Assembly: GCA_016187945.1 (NCBI GenBank)
Contig: JACPIT010000008.1
Location: 62,001 to 126,000, forward strand
Source: Opitutia bacterium
GTDB taxonomy: Bacteria; Verrucomicrobiota; Verrucomicrobiia; Opitutales; Opitutaceae
Direction: 5' to 3'
DNA length: 64,000 nucleotides
Both the position numbers and the translations under genes were made by a program. The notes below the pieces were generated by a model. It ran no database searches, was not told the DNA's origin, and saw nothing but the letters and a program-made list of their open reading frames with translations. Positions 54,358-63,627 of this stretch are shown in pieces. Numbering within the stretch: position 1 is the first letter of the stretch; each line of letters starts with the position of its first letter.

Positions 54358-55338
54358 ATGATGACGCCGATGAATCGGAGATCTGCGCTCAAAGCGCTCT
54401 CGCTCGGAGCCCTGGCCGCCTCGGTGAATCCGCGGCTGTCGGCGTCGCCGGAGTCACGCGAGGGAACGCGATTCGCCAACAGCGCGATCTATCGATTCCG
54501 GATCGGCAACCACGATGCGTTCGCGATTCAGTGCGGATCGTTGACGATCAAGCCGGAGTGGCCGTCTTTCGCGACGGAGCCGTCGGCGGACGAATTCGCC
54601 GCGGCCGTGCGCGAAACGATCCCGACGGGCACGTTGCGCATGCCGTTCAACGTGCTGCTGCTCGATTGGAATGGAACATACGTTTTGATCGACAGCGGCG
54701 AGCCGGGGCACGCCGGCGCGCCGCCGCCGGTGGTCGCGCTTCTTGGCGAGTTGGGCATCGCTCCGGATCGGATCGCTCACGTGGTTCTGACCCACGCTCA
54801 TTTCGATCACCTCGGAGGGCTCGTCGATGGCGCGGAGCGACCCGTGTTTCCGAAAGCGCGGCATCACGCCTTCAAGGCCGAAGCGGATTTCTGGACCGCA
54901 CCGCACCCCGATGTTTCGAAAGTGCGCCTGGACACGACCGACATGATCCGCGTGGCGCGGCGAGTGTTTGCGAGGATTGCGTTCGAGTTTCCCAACCCTG
55001 GTGCGGAAATCGTGCCCGGGATCACCGCCTTCTCGTCGCCCGGCCACACGCCCGGGCACATGACGCTCCGGCTCACTTCCGGCCCGTCGACCCTGTATCA
55101 CATCAGCGACCTGTGCCATCATGCCCGTCTCTTGCTCGAGCACGCGTCGTGGAGCATTGCGTCCGATGTCGACCCGGTTCTCGCCGTGAAGACGCGCAAG
55201 GAGATTTTTCGGAACCTCTCCGAAACACGGGAACGTATCTTCGGTTTCCACATGCCGTTTCCCGGACTCGGCTATCTCGCCAAATCAGCAACCGGCTTCC
55301 GCTGGCTCCCGGAAGACTGGATTCCAGACAACGCTTAG
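54358..55338 (+). CDS. MBL-fold metallo-hydrolase with Tat-like signal
   Basis: 326 residues. The N terminus NRRSALKALSLGALAAS looks like a twin-arginine signal. The metallo-beta-lactamase fold has NVLLLDWNGTYVLIDSGEPG, the metal motif THAHFDHLGG (H146, H148, D150, H151), FSSPGHTPGHMTL with the next ligand His, and a late ligand in FHMPFPGLG. This resembles lactonase/AttM-like hydrolases. Its place among glycoside hydrolases suggests it works on a sugar lactone or a released ester, but the substrate cannot be read from sequence. Confidence 0.88.
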   Translation: MMTPMNRRSALKALSLGALAASVNPRLSASPESREGTRFANSAIYRFRIGNHDAFAIQCGSLTIKPEWPSFATEPSADEFAAAVRETIPTGTLRMPFNVLLLDWNGTYVLIDSGEPGHAGAPPPVVALLGELGIAPDRIAHVVLTHAHFDHLGGLVDGAERPVFPKARHHAFKAEADFWTAPHPDVSKVRLDTTDMIRVARRVFARIAFEFPNPGAEIVPGITAFSSPGHTPGHMTLRLTSGPSTLYHISDLCHHARLLLEHASWSIASDVDPVLAVKTRKEIFRNLSETRERIFGFHMPFPGLGYLAKSATGFRWLPEDWIPDNA

Positions 55339-55367
55339 CCGCACTCGTTCGTGAACCGCCGATCCCA

Positions 55368-57536
55368 ATGAACCACCTCCTCCCCCGCTCTCCCGCCCTG
55401 CTCGGACTTGTGGTCGCGTCCGCGGTCAAGCTGGCAGCCGCGACATCTTCCGCGCCCGAACCGTTGTGGCCGCACGGCGCGCCCGATGCGCGCGGCAGCC
55501 AACCGCAGGACGTCCCGACCCTCGCGCGCTACGCGCCTGCCGAGGGCGAGGGCAACGGCGCCAGCGTGCTCGTCCTGCCCGGCGGCGCCTACGCCTTTCT
55601 CGCCGATCACGAAGGCAAGGGTTACGCGGAGTGGTTCGCCGCTCACGGCGTCACCGCCTACGTTCTCAACTACCGTGTCGGCACCGCCGGCTATCGTCAT
55701 CCGACGATGCTCCACGACGCCGCTCGCGCACTACGCACGGTCCGCGCGCGGGCTCGCGCCGAAGGTCTCGACCCCGCACGCATCGCCATCATCGGCTCCT
55801 CCGCCGGCGGCCACCTCGCCTCGACGTTGCTCACGCACTTCGACGACGGCAAACCCGACGCCACCGATCCCATCGAGCGCGAAAGCTCACGACCCGACCT
55901 CGGTATTCTCTGCTACCCGGTCATCACGATGGGCGAGTTCACGCACACGGGCTCAAAACATAATCTGCTCGGCGAAAATCCGTCGCCCGAGCTCGTCCGT
56001 TTGCTCTCGAACGAAACCCAGGTGACGGCCGACACCCCGCCCTGCTTCCTCTGGCACACGGACGAGGACAAAGCCGTGCCGCTGGAGAACAGCCTGCAAT
56101 TCGCCGCCGCCCTCCGCCGCGCCGGAGTGCCGCTCGAATTGCACGTCTACGAAAAAGGCGGTCACGGCGTCGGCCTCCCCGCACCGAACAACAACGCCCC
56201 CGCGTGGGACGCGGCCTGCCTCGCCTGGCTGAAGAGCCGCCGCTTTCTCGACGCACCGGCGCCGAGCACCGCCTACTGGCAAAACGCTCCGACTCCGCCG
56301 CTGGGCTGGAATAGCTGGGACAATTTCGGCACCGCGATCACCGAGCAACAGGCCCGCGCTCAGGCGGACGCCATGGCGGAATTCCTGAAGCCCGCTGGCT
56401 ACGACGTCTTCACCGTCGACATCCAGTGGTATGAGCCGAACTCGCAAGGTCACGGCTACAAGGAAGGCGCGCCGCTCGAGCTGGACGGCTACGGCCGCCT
56501 GCTGCCAGCCGTGAAGAAATTTCCCTCGGCCGCGAACGGCGCGGGCTTCAAGCCGCTTGCCGACTACGTGCACGCGAAGGGCCTGCGCTTCGGCATTCAC
56601 CTGATGCGCGGCATCCCGCGCCAGGCCGTGCGCGAAAATACACCCGTGCTCGGCACGGACGTGCGCGCCGCCGACATCGCGGAACCGAAGAGCATCTGCG
56701 CGTGGAATCCCGATATGTTTGGCGTCGATCTCCGCAAGCCCGGCGCGCAGGCCTACTACGATTCGCTCTTCACGCTCTACGCTTCATGGGGCGTGGACTT
56801 CGTGAAGGTCGACGACATCGCTCGGCCTTACGACGCGATCCAGCAGGCCGAGATCGAAGCCATCCGCCGCGCGATCGACAAAACCGGCCGCCGTATCGTC
56901 CTCAGCCTCTCGCCCGGCGACACGCCGCTCGAGCGCGGCGAACACGTGATGACCCACGCCAACCTGTGGCGCATCTCCGACGACTTCTGGGACCGTTGGG
57001 AGCCGCTCCACGGCATGTTCGGCCGGCTGGAAAAATGGACGAAGTTCCGCGCCGCCGGCGCGTGGCCCGACGCCGACATGCTGCCCTTCGGCATCGTCGA
57101 GCAGGGTCGGCCGACGCGTTTCACACGCGACGAACAGACGCTCTGCATGACGCTCTGGTGCATCGCGCGCTCGCCACTGATTTTCGGCGGCGACCTGACG
57201 CGCCTCGACGCGTTCACGCGCGAACTGCTCACGAATCCCGAAGTCCTCGCGGTGAACCAGCGCAGCGCCCACAATCGCCAACTCTCGCGCCATGGCGACC
57301 TGATCGTCTGGGCCGCCGACGTGCCCGGCAGCCGCGATCGCTACGTGGCGCTCTTCAACGCGCAAACCGCGCCCGACAAAGCCCGCGTCGCCGTCTCGTT
57401 CGCCGACCTCCGCATCGCAGGCGAAGCGACCGTGCGCGATCTCTGGCGACGCACCGATCTCGGCGTGTTTCGCGACGAGTTCAGCCTCGAGCTTCCCGCT
57501 CACGGCGCCGGCCTTTTCCGCCTCAGCCCAAAATGA
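55368..57536 (+). CDS. fusion: carbohydrate esterase-like hydrolase + GH27 alpha-galactosidase
   Basis: 722 residues. A signal peptide is followed by an alpha/beta hydrolase (about 30-300) of the acetyl-xylan-esterase/BD-FAE group: VLVLPGGAYAFLADHEG, IIGSSAGGHLAS with S145, FLWHTDEDKAVP and KGGHGVGL with the His. A GH27 alpha-galactosidase/isomaltodextranase-like barrel starts at PPLGWNSWDNFGT near residue 309. Its nucleophile is D482 in VDFVKVDD and the acid/base is in WRISDDFWDRW; a short C-terminal beta domain follows. One chain could remove both acetyl and alpha-galactosyl groups from the same side chain. Its stop overlaps the GH97 start. Confidence 0.93.
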   Translation: MNHLLPRSPALLGLVVASAVKLAAATSSAPEPLWPHGAPDARGSQPQDVPTLARYAPAEGEGNGASVLVLPGGAYAFLADHEGKGYAEWFAAHGVTAYVLNYRVGTAGYRHPTMLHDAARALRTVRARARAEGLDPARIAIIGSSAGGHLASTLLTHFDDGKPDATDPIERESSRPDLGILCYPVITMGEFTHTGSKHNLLGENPSPELVRLLSNETQVTADTPPCFLWHTDEDKAVPLENSLQFAAALRRAGVPLELHVYEKGGHGVGLPAPNNNAPAWDAACLAWLKSRRFLDAPAPSTAYWQNAPTPPLGWNSWDNFGTAITEQQARAQADAMAEFLKPAGYDVFTVDIQWYEPNSQGHGYKEGAPLELDGYGRLLPAVKKFPSAANGAGFKPLADYVHAKGLRFGIHLMRGIPRQAVRENTPVLGTDVRAADIAEPKSICAWNPDMFGVDLRKPGAQAYYDSLFTLYASWGVDFVKVDDIARPYDAIQQAEIEAIRRAIDKTGRRIVLSLSPGDTPLERGEHVMTHANLWRISDDFWDRWEPLHGMFGRLEKWTKFRAAGAWPDADMLPFGIVEQGRPTRFTRDEQTLCMTLWCIARSPLIFGGDLTRLDAFTRELLTNPEVLAVNQRSAHNRQLSRHGDLIVWAADVPGSRDRYVALFNAQTAPDKARVAVSFADLRIAGEATVRDLWRRTDLGVFRDEFSLELPAHGAGLFRLSPK

Positions 57537-59539
57537 AACACCGCCTTGCCCTCTCTCTCCTCGCCGCCTGCGCCGCGTTCTCTCTCGCGCAGGCGACCGA
57601 GGAATCCTTCACCTCACCCGACGGCCGCGTGGCCGTGACCGTGAGCGACACTGAAGGCCTGCATTACCGCGTCTCGCTCGACGGCCAGCCAGCGCTCGTC
57701 GAATCGCAACTCGGCCTGGATTTCAAGGGCGGCATCGCGCTCGGCCGCGCGGCGAAGATCACCGCCGCGACGCGCACCGAGCACGACGGCACGTGGGAAA
57801 ATTCCTTCGGCCCGCGCCGCGTCGTGCTTGATCGCTATCGCGAGTTGAAACTCGAACTCGCGGAAAACTCCGACGCCTCGCGCCGCCTCAACCTGATCGT
57901 GCGCGCTTACGACAACGGCATCGCGCTCCGCTACGAGATTCCCGCGCAGCCCGGACTCGAGACGTTCACCATCACCGACGAACGCACGGAATTCGTTTTC
58001 CCCTCCGATCTGAAATGCTGGGCGGGCAATCCATCGGGCTGCGCCGAGAACCAATATCCCGAAAAGAAGCTCACCGAACTCACCACCAATGCCGGCTGGG
58101 CGCACGTGCTGCCGCTGCTCGTGCAAATGCCCAACGGCTACGCCGCCATCGCCGAGTCCGACCTGCTCGATTGGGCCGGCATGTTCGTCTCCGCCGCCGC
58201 GCCTCGCGCGGATGGCGCGCCGCGACCGGGCGCGAAAGTTTCCCTCGCCGCGCGTCACGACGGCAATGGCCGCGTCGTCGGCCGTGATCGCCGCGTCAGC
58301 CCGTGGCGTGTCGTCCTGCTCGCACGGACCGCCGCCGAGCTGCTGACCAACGACCTCGTCGCCACGCTCGCGACGCCTTCGCGGCTCGCGGACACGTCCT
58401 GGGTCAAGCCCGGCGTCTCGGCCTGGGACGCGTGGTGGACCGGCGTGAATCCCTCGCAGCCCAAAAACACCGGCGTCTATTCGCGCGGCGACACGCGCTC
58501 GCACCAGGAGTTCATCGATTTCGCCGCCGAGATGGGCTTCCGCTACCAGGTCATGGACTGGTTCTGGTATGACCGCATGACGCTGTGGGACAAGGGACTG
58601 AATTCGCCGCCGAACCAACCGTCGGGCGACTTCACGCGCGCGCTGCCGCATATCGATGTCCCCGCACTCGTTGCCTATGCGCGCGAGCGCGGCATCGGCC
58701 TGTGGATTTGGGCGCACTCGCTCGACATCAAAACCTTCGGGATGGAGCGCGCGCTCGACCACCTCGCGAAGCTCGGCGTCGTCGGCATCAAGGTGGATTT
58801 CTTCAACAGCGACTCGCAGGAAACCGTCCAATGGATCGAGCAACTGCTCGAGTGCGCGGCGCGCCACCGACTGATGGTCGACCTCCACGGCGTCTACAAG
58901 CCCACCGGCCTCGCCCGCACGTATCCGAATTTCCTCACGCAGGAGGGCGTGCTCGGCAACGAATACAACAAGCTCGACGGCAACCAGTGCGACACGCGCC
59001 ACACGATCACGCTGCCGTTCACGCGCGGCCTGCTCGGCCCAGCGGACTTCACGCCGGGCGGTTTCCTCAATCGCACCGCTGCCGATTTCAAAGTCACGTC
59101 GCCCGCCCAAGTCATCGGCACGCGCGCGCGTCAGCTCGCCGAGACCGTCGTTTATTTCAGCCCGTTGCTCGTCCTCTGCGACAGCCCGACCAACTACCGC
59201 GGCCAGCCCGGCGTGGAGTTCTTCCGCGGCTTGCCGACCGTGTGGGACGAGACCGTCGTCCTCTCCGCCGAAGTCGCCGAGCACGTCGTCATCGCGCGCC
59301 GCTCCGGCTCGCGCTGGTATCTCGCCGCGATGAACGGCAACGCGCCGCTCACGCTGCGCGTGCCGCTGAAATTCCTCGGCGCCGGCGCGTGGCAACTGCG
59401 CGCGTTCGCCGACACCCCGGAGTCCGCCACGCGTCCCGAAACGATCGCGGAAACCACGCGCGCGATCGCCGCCACCGACACCCTCGAACTCACGCTCTCC
59501 CCCGCCGGCGGCTATGTCGCGGTGCTGACGCGCCTCTGA
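57533..59539 (+). CDS. secreted GH97 enzyme, likely retaining alpha-galactosidase
   Basis: 668 residues with a signal peptide (LALSLLAACAAFSLAQA). The N-terminal beta-super-sandwich (SPDGRVAVTVSDTEGLHYRVSL, IALRYEIPAQPG) is followed by a TIM barrel with FRYQVMDWFWYDRM, IGLWIWAHSLD and GIKVDFFNSDSQ. D422 in VKVDFF-type position matches the nucleophile of retaining GH97 galactosidases rather than the glutamate base of SusB-type inverting glucosidases. Calcium-site glutamates are plausible but not traced. ATG at 57533 overlaps the preceding stop as ATGA. Confidence 0.92.
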   Translation: MKHRLALSLLAACAAFSLAQATEESFTSPDGRVAVTVSDTEGLHYRVSLDGQPALVESQLGLDFKGGIALGRAAKITAATRTEHDGTWENSFGPRRVVLDRYRELKLELAENSDASRRLNLIVRAYDNGIALRYEIPAQPGLETFTITDERTEFVFPSDLKCWAGNPSGCAENQYPEKKLTELTTNAGWAHVLPLLVQMPNGYAAIAESDLLDWAGMFVSAAAPRADGAPRPGAKVSLAARHDGNGRVVGRDRRVSPWRVVLLARTAAELLTNDLVATLATPSRLADTSWVKPGVSAWDAWWTGVNPSQPKNTGVYSRGDTRSHQEFIDFAAEMGFRYQVMDWFWYDRMTLWDKGLNSPPNQPSGDFTRALPHIDVPALVAYARERGIGLWIWAHSLDIKTFGMERALDHLAKLGVVGIKVDFFNSDSQETVQWIEQLLECAARHRLMVDLHGVYKPTGLARTYPNFLTQEGVLGNEYNKLDGNQCDTRHTITLPFTRGLLGPADFTPGGFLNRTAADFKVTSPAQVIGTRARQLAETVVYFSPLLVLCDSPTNYRGQPGVEFFRGLPTVWDETVVLSAEVAEHVVIARRSGSRWYLAAMNGNAPLTLRVPLKFLGAGAWQLRAFADTPESATRPETIAETTRAIAATDTLELTLSPAGGYVAVLTRL

Positions 59540-59550
59540 GCCGCGCGAAT

Positions 59551-59569
59551 GTCACAGGAATACAGGACA
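59551..59569 (+). promoter_or_regulatory. CAGGAATNNNNGAC motif before the GH2/GH62 unit
   Basis: CAGGAATACAGGAC at 59555-59568, read also as two direct ACAGGA half-sites 8 bases apart. It sits in a short AT-enriched gap after the GH97 stop, about 95 bases before the GH2 start, and shares its pattern with 42338-42351 and 46434-46447. Confidence 0.5.
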
Positions 59570-59661
59570 CGCCGTCGTCGAATAGTTCATGACGGAGCCG
59601 GGCGCGTTTGCGTTATTCTGAGCGATGCGGTCGCCGTCCGCGTGCCGCATTTGTCTTCCCC

Positions 59662-62499
59662 ATGCGTTCCCCCGTTTTCCTTCGTCCGCTTCGTGCCGCT
59701 GCGCTGACGCCCGCCCTCGCTGCTTTCCTCCTGCCGTTCCTCTCGGCGAAGCCGACCGACACCACCGAGACGCAGCTTCTCAGCGGCAGCGGCTCCGACG
59801 ACACGGTGCCGTGGGAGTTCAAAGTCAGCGGCGGCCGCCAGGCCGGCGAGTGGAAGACGATCCCCGTCCCGTCGAACTGGGAAATGCAGGGCTTCGGCAC
59901 GCATCGCTTCTGGAGCGATTGGCAACCGGGCGCCGAGGTGCCGGATCGCACCGGCTGGTATCGCCACCGCTTCACCGTGCCGGCGGCGTGGCGCTCGCGC
60001 GTGGTCGACATCGTGATCGGCGCAGCGATGACCGACACCGAAGTCCGCCTCAACGGCCAGCTCGCCGGCCCCGTGCACCGCGGCGGGTTCTACGAATTCC
60101 GCTACGACATCACGCCGCTCCTGCGTTTCGGCGAAGAGAACCTGCTGGAAGTCACGGTGCACAAATTCTCCGCCGACGAATCGATCAACAAGGCCGAGCG
60201 CAAAGGCGACTACTGGCTCTTCGGCGGCATCTACCGGCCCGTGTGGCTCGAAGCGCGCCCGGAGCAACGCATCGTCCGCCTCGCCGTCGACGCGCGTCAC
60301 ACCGGCGAACTTTCCGCGCGCGTCCGGCTCGCGGGCTTGCGCGCCGCCGCGCGCCTCGTCGGACGCGTCGAAACGCTCGACGGCCAGCTCGTCGGCCAGC
60401 CGTTCGACGCCGCCGTGAGCGCCGGCCAGGAGCAGGCCGTGCTGTCGTCGAAGTTCTCCGACGTGAAACCGTGGTCCGCGGAAACGCCGCAACGCTACCG
60501 CTTGCGCGTCGCGCTCGAGTCGCCGGGCGGCTCGCTTCACCGCGTCGACGAAACGATCGGCTTCCGCACGGCCGAGCTGCGCCCCGGCGACGGCTTCTAC
60601 GTCAACGGCCGCAAGGTCCGCCTCAAGGGCACGAACCGCCACAGCATCTGGCCGACGTCGGGCCGCACCACGAATCGCGCGCTCAGCGTGCAAGACATCC
60701 AGCTCATCCGCGGCATGAACATGAACGCGGTGCGCATGTCGCATTACCCGCCCGACCGCCACTTCCTCGAAGCGGCCGACGAACTCGGCCTCTACGTCAT
60801 CGACGAAGTCGCCGGGTGGCAGGCCGCCTACAGCACCGAAACGGGCCGCCCGCTCGTCGAGGAAACCGTGCGGCGAGACGCGAACCACCCGTCGATCGTG
60901 ATGTGGGCAAACGGCAACGAAGGCGGCAGCAACCCGGAACTCGTGCCGGTCTATCAGCACGAAGATCCGCAGCGGCGCCTCGTCATCCACCCGTGGCAAA
61001 ATTTCAACGGCATCAACACCTCGCACTACGAGCGCTACGACGTCGGCCCCGGCTGGTTCTTCCACGGGCCCGACGTGTTCATGCCCACGGAATTTCTCCA
61101 CGGCCTCTACGACGGCGGCAATGGCGCCGGACTCGACGACTGGTGGAATCTGATGCTGCGCAGTCCGCTCTCCGCCGGCGGCTTCCTCTGGTCGTTCGCC
61201 GACGAGGGCATCGTGCGCGCCGACGAGGGCGGACGCATCGACGTGGCCAACAACGCCGCGCCCGACGGCATCGTCGGTCCTTACCGCGAGAAGGAAGGCA
61301 GCTACTTCGCCGTCCGCGAGATTTGGTCGCCGGTCTACATCGAGGAAAGCGAACTGCCGCGCCTCGCGCCATCGTTCGCCGGCCGCCTGCGCGTCCACAA
61401 CCGCTACGATTTCACCGACCTCGCCAACGTCCGCTTCCGCTGGCAGTTGGTCGATTTCCCCGCGCCGATGGCGCGCGACGGCGCCGAACGCGTCGCCGCC
61501 GAAGGCTCGATCGCCGGCCCGTCCGTCGCGCCAGGCTCCGCGGCCACGCTGGAAATTCCGCTGCCGGCCGGCTGGGGCGCGCATCACGCGTTGCGCCTCA
61601 CCGCCATCGATCCGCGCGGCGCGGAGATTTTCACGTGGAGCTGGATGCTGGCCGACACGCGCACGCTCGCGCGGCAGTTCGTCGCTGCGCCCGCGCCAGC
61701 GAACGCCCGCGCGACCGCGACGGAAGAAGCCGACCGCATCACGCTCGCGGCCGGCGACACGTCGGTGACGATCGACCGCGCGACCGGCGAGCTACGCTCG
61801 GTCACGCGCGCGGGCCGGCCCTTCTCGCTCGCGGGCGGGCCGCGCCTCGTTTCCGGCGAAGCGCGCCTCAAGAGCATCCGCTCCGCGCAGGAAGGCGACA
61901 GCGCCGTCGTCACCGCGGAGTTCGAAGGCAATCTCCAGGGCGTCACCTGGCGCCTGCACCCGAGCGGCTGGCTCGAGCTCGGCTATCGCTACCATTTCCC
62001 GCCGCTCGCGGATCAGAAATACCTCGGCGTGAGCTTCGACTACCCGGAAAAATCCGTCACGGGCCTGCGCTGGCTCGGGCAAGGCCCGTATCGCGTCTGG
62101 AAAAACCGGCGCAAAGGCGTCGCGTTCGGCCTCTGGGAAAAAGCCTACAACGACACGATGACCGGCCTCTCGTGGGAATATCCGGAGTTCAAGGGATTTC
62201 ACGCCCGCCCCTACTGGGCGAAACTCGCGACGACCGAGGGCCCGATCACGATGGTGGTCGACGCGGACGATTTGTTCCTGCGCGTCTTCACGCCCGCGCA
62301 GCCCACGGGGCCCGAACGCAACCCGTATTTCACCCGCGTGGAATTTCCGCGCGGCGACATTTCGTTCCTGCACGGCATCGCCGCGATCGGCACGAAGTTC
62401 GACGGCCCCGAAGCGCACGGCCCGGCCGGCGCGCCCAATCTCGTGCCGCGCCACGGTCGCACCTACGGCGCGACGATCTACTTCCGTTTCGGCGAGTGA
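59662..62499 (+). CDS. secreted GH2 beta-galactosidase-like enzyme (second copy)
   Basis: 945 residues after ATG 59662, with a signal peptide (AAALTPALAAFLLPFLSA). GH2 N-terminal jelly roll (IPVPSNWEMQGFGTHRFW, GGFYEFRYDITPLL), Ig-like domain and TIM barrel (VNGRKVRLKGTNRHSIWPTSG, NAVRMSHYPPDRHFLEAADELGLYVIDE). Acid/base E420 lies in MWANGNEGGSN and the probable nucleophile in FMPTEFLHG. A C-terminal LacZ-like small-chain domain follows (RWLGQGPYRVWKNRRKG). It differs from the earlier GH2 by lacking a discoidin domain. It is the first gene after the shared upstream motif. Confidence 0.93.
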   Translation: MRSPVFLRPLRAAALTPALAAFLLPFLSAKPTDTTETQLLSGSGSDDTVPWEFKVSGGRQAGEWKTIPVPSNWEMQGFGTHRFWSDWQPGAEVPDRTGWYRHRFTVPAAWRSRVVDIVIGAAMTDTEVRLNGQLAGPVHRGGFYEFRYDITPLLRFGEENLLEVTVHKFSADESINKAERKGDYWLFGGIYRPVWLEARPEQRIVRLAVDARHTGELSARVRLAGLRAAARLVGRVETLDGQLVGQPFDAAVSAGQEQAVLSSKFSDVKPWSAETPQRYRLRVALESPGGSLHRVDETIGFRTAELRPGDGFYVNGRKVRLKGTNRHSIWPTSGRTTNRALSVQDIQLIRGMNMNAVRMSHYPPDRHFLEAADELGLYVIDEVAGWQAAYSTETGRPLVEETVRRDANHPSIVMWANGNEGGSNPELVPVYQHEDPQRRLVIHPWQNFNGINTSHYERYDVGPGWFFHGPDVFMPTEFLHGLYDGGNGAGLDDWWNLMLRSPLSAGGFLWSFADEGIVRADEGGRIDVANNAAPDGIVGPYREKEGSYFAVREIWSPVYIEESELPRLAPSFAGRLRVHNRYDFTDLANVRFRWQLVDFPAPMARDGAERVAAEGSIAGPSVAPGSAATLEIPLPAGWGAHHALRLTAIDPRGAEIFTWSWMLADTRTLARQFVAAPAPANARATATEEADRITLAAGDTSVTIDRATGELRSVTRAGRPFSLAGGPRLVSGEARLKSIRSAQEGDSAVVTAEFEGNLQGVTWRLHPSGWLELGYRYHFPPLADQKYLGVSFDYPEKSVTGLRWLGQGPYRVWKNRRKGVAFGLWEKAYNDTMTGLSWEYPEFKGFHARPYWAKLATTEGPITMVVDADDLFLRVFTPAQPTGPERNPYFTRVEFPRGDISFLHGIAAIGTKFDGPEAHGPAGAPNLVPRHGRTYGATIYFRFGE

Positions 62500-62525
62500 A
62501 CCCGCGCCGCCTCAGCCCTTTTCCC

Positions 62526-63623
62526 ATGCCATTCCCCAGCCTCATCCGCTCCTTCGTCCCCGCTCTCCGCCTCGCTGCCGCTGGCGCCGCACTCGCCGGC
62601 GCCGTCGTCGGCCGCGCGCAAACCGCGACCGCGTCGCCGTCATCGCCTGCCGCCGCGAGCGCCGCGCTCGCACCGCGCTCGTGGGTGTCCACCGGCCCGC
62701 TGGTTTTCCCGACCGCCGACGCGGCGCACCCGATCGTCGCAGTCAAGGATCCGTCCGTCGTCTACCACGACGGCCGCTGGCATATCTTCGCCACGACCGC
62801 CGCGACGAACGGCGCGTGGGGCATGGCGTATTTCAATTTCGCCTCGTGGGACGAAGCGCCCCAAGCAAAACCGTTCTACCTCGACCAGAATCCCCACCTC
62901 GCCGGCTACAACTGCGCACCGCAGGTCTTCTATTTCCGTCCGCAGAAGAAATGGTATCTGATCTTCCAGTCGCCGCAGCCGCGCTTCTCGACGACCGACA
63001 ATCTCGCCGATCCGATGTCGTGGAGCGCGCCGCAGGATTTCTTCGCCGGCACGCCGAAGAGCGTCGTCCAAGGCTGGCTCGATTACTGGATCATCTGCGA
63101 CGACACGCACGCGTATCTCTTCTTCCCCGACGACCACGGCCGCTTCTACCGCAGCCGCACGCGCCTCGAGGATTTCCCGCGCGGCTTCAGTGAGCCGGTC
63201 GTCGTCGTGCAGGAAAAAAATCCGGGCGATCTCTTCGAGGGCTCGTGCGTGTATCGCCTGAAAGGCACGAACCAGTTCCTCGCCCTCGTCGAGTGCATGG
63301 ACCACACCGACGGCACCCGCTACTATCGCGCGTTCACGGCGGACCGTCTCGACGGCAAATGGCAGCCGCTGCCCGCGGGCAGCTCCGAGACCGCGCCGTT
63401 CGCGGGCAACGCCAACGTGCGCACCGCCGACGGCGCTCCGCTCTGGACCAACGGCATCAGTCACGGCGAGCTGCTGCGCGAAGGCGCCGACGAAACGGCG
63501 ACCGTCGATCCGCAGAACATCCGCTTCCTCTACCAAGGTCTGCCGCGCGGCACGAACGAGCCCAACTACATCCTGCTCCCCTACCGCCTCGCGCTGCTCC
63601 AGCCCGCCACCCCGCTTCGCTGA
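62526..63623 (+). CDS. secreted GH62 alpha-L-arabinofuranosidase
   Basis: 365 residues with a signal peptide ending near GAVVGRAQ. The single five-bladed propeller has the GH62 pattern: HPIVAVKDPSVVYHDGRWH (base D75), YNCAPQVFYFRPQKKWYL, GWLDYWIICDDTHAYLFF, and LFEGSCVYRLKGTNQFLALVEC with the acid Glu. These inverting enzymes remove arabinose from arabinoxylan backbones. It follows the GH2 gene by 26 bases and fits with the GH43 on the other side of the locus. Confidence 0.93.
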   Translation: MPFPSLIRSFVPALRLAAAGAALAGAVVGRAQTATASPSSPAAASAALAPRSWVSTGPLVFPTADAAHPIVAVKDPSVVYHDGRWHIFATTAATNGAWGMAYFNFASWDEAPQAKPFYLDQNPHLAGYNCAPQVFYFRPQKKWYLIFQSPQPRFSTTDNLADPMSWSAPQDFFAGTPKSVVQGWLDYWIICDDTHAYLFFPDDHGRFYRSRTRLEDFPRGFSEPVVVVQEKNPGDLFEGSCVYRLKGTNQFLALVECMDHTDGTRYYRAFTADRLDGKWQPLPAGSSETAPFAGNANVRTADGAPLWTNGISHGELLREGADETATVDPQNIRFLYQGLPRGTNEPNYILLPYRLALLQPATPLR

Positions 63624-63627
63624 TTCC

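Noticed and set aside
59625..62525. Plus-strand upstream extension of the GH62 frame
   Set aside because: The extension overlaps the GH2 gene in another frame and is Arg/His/Pro-rich; the signal peptide at 62526 marks the real start.
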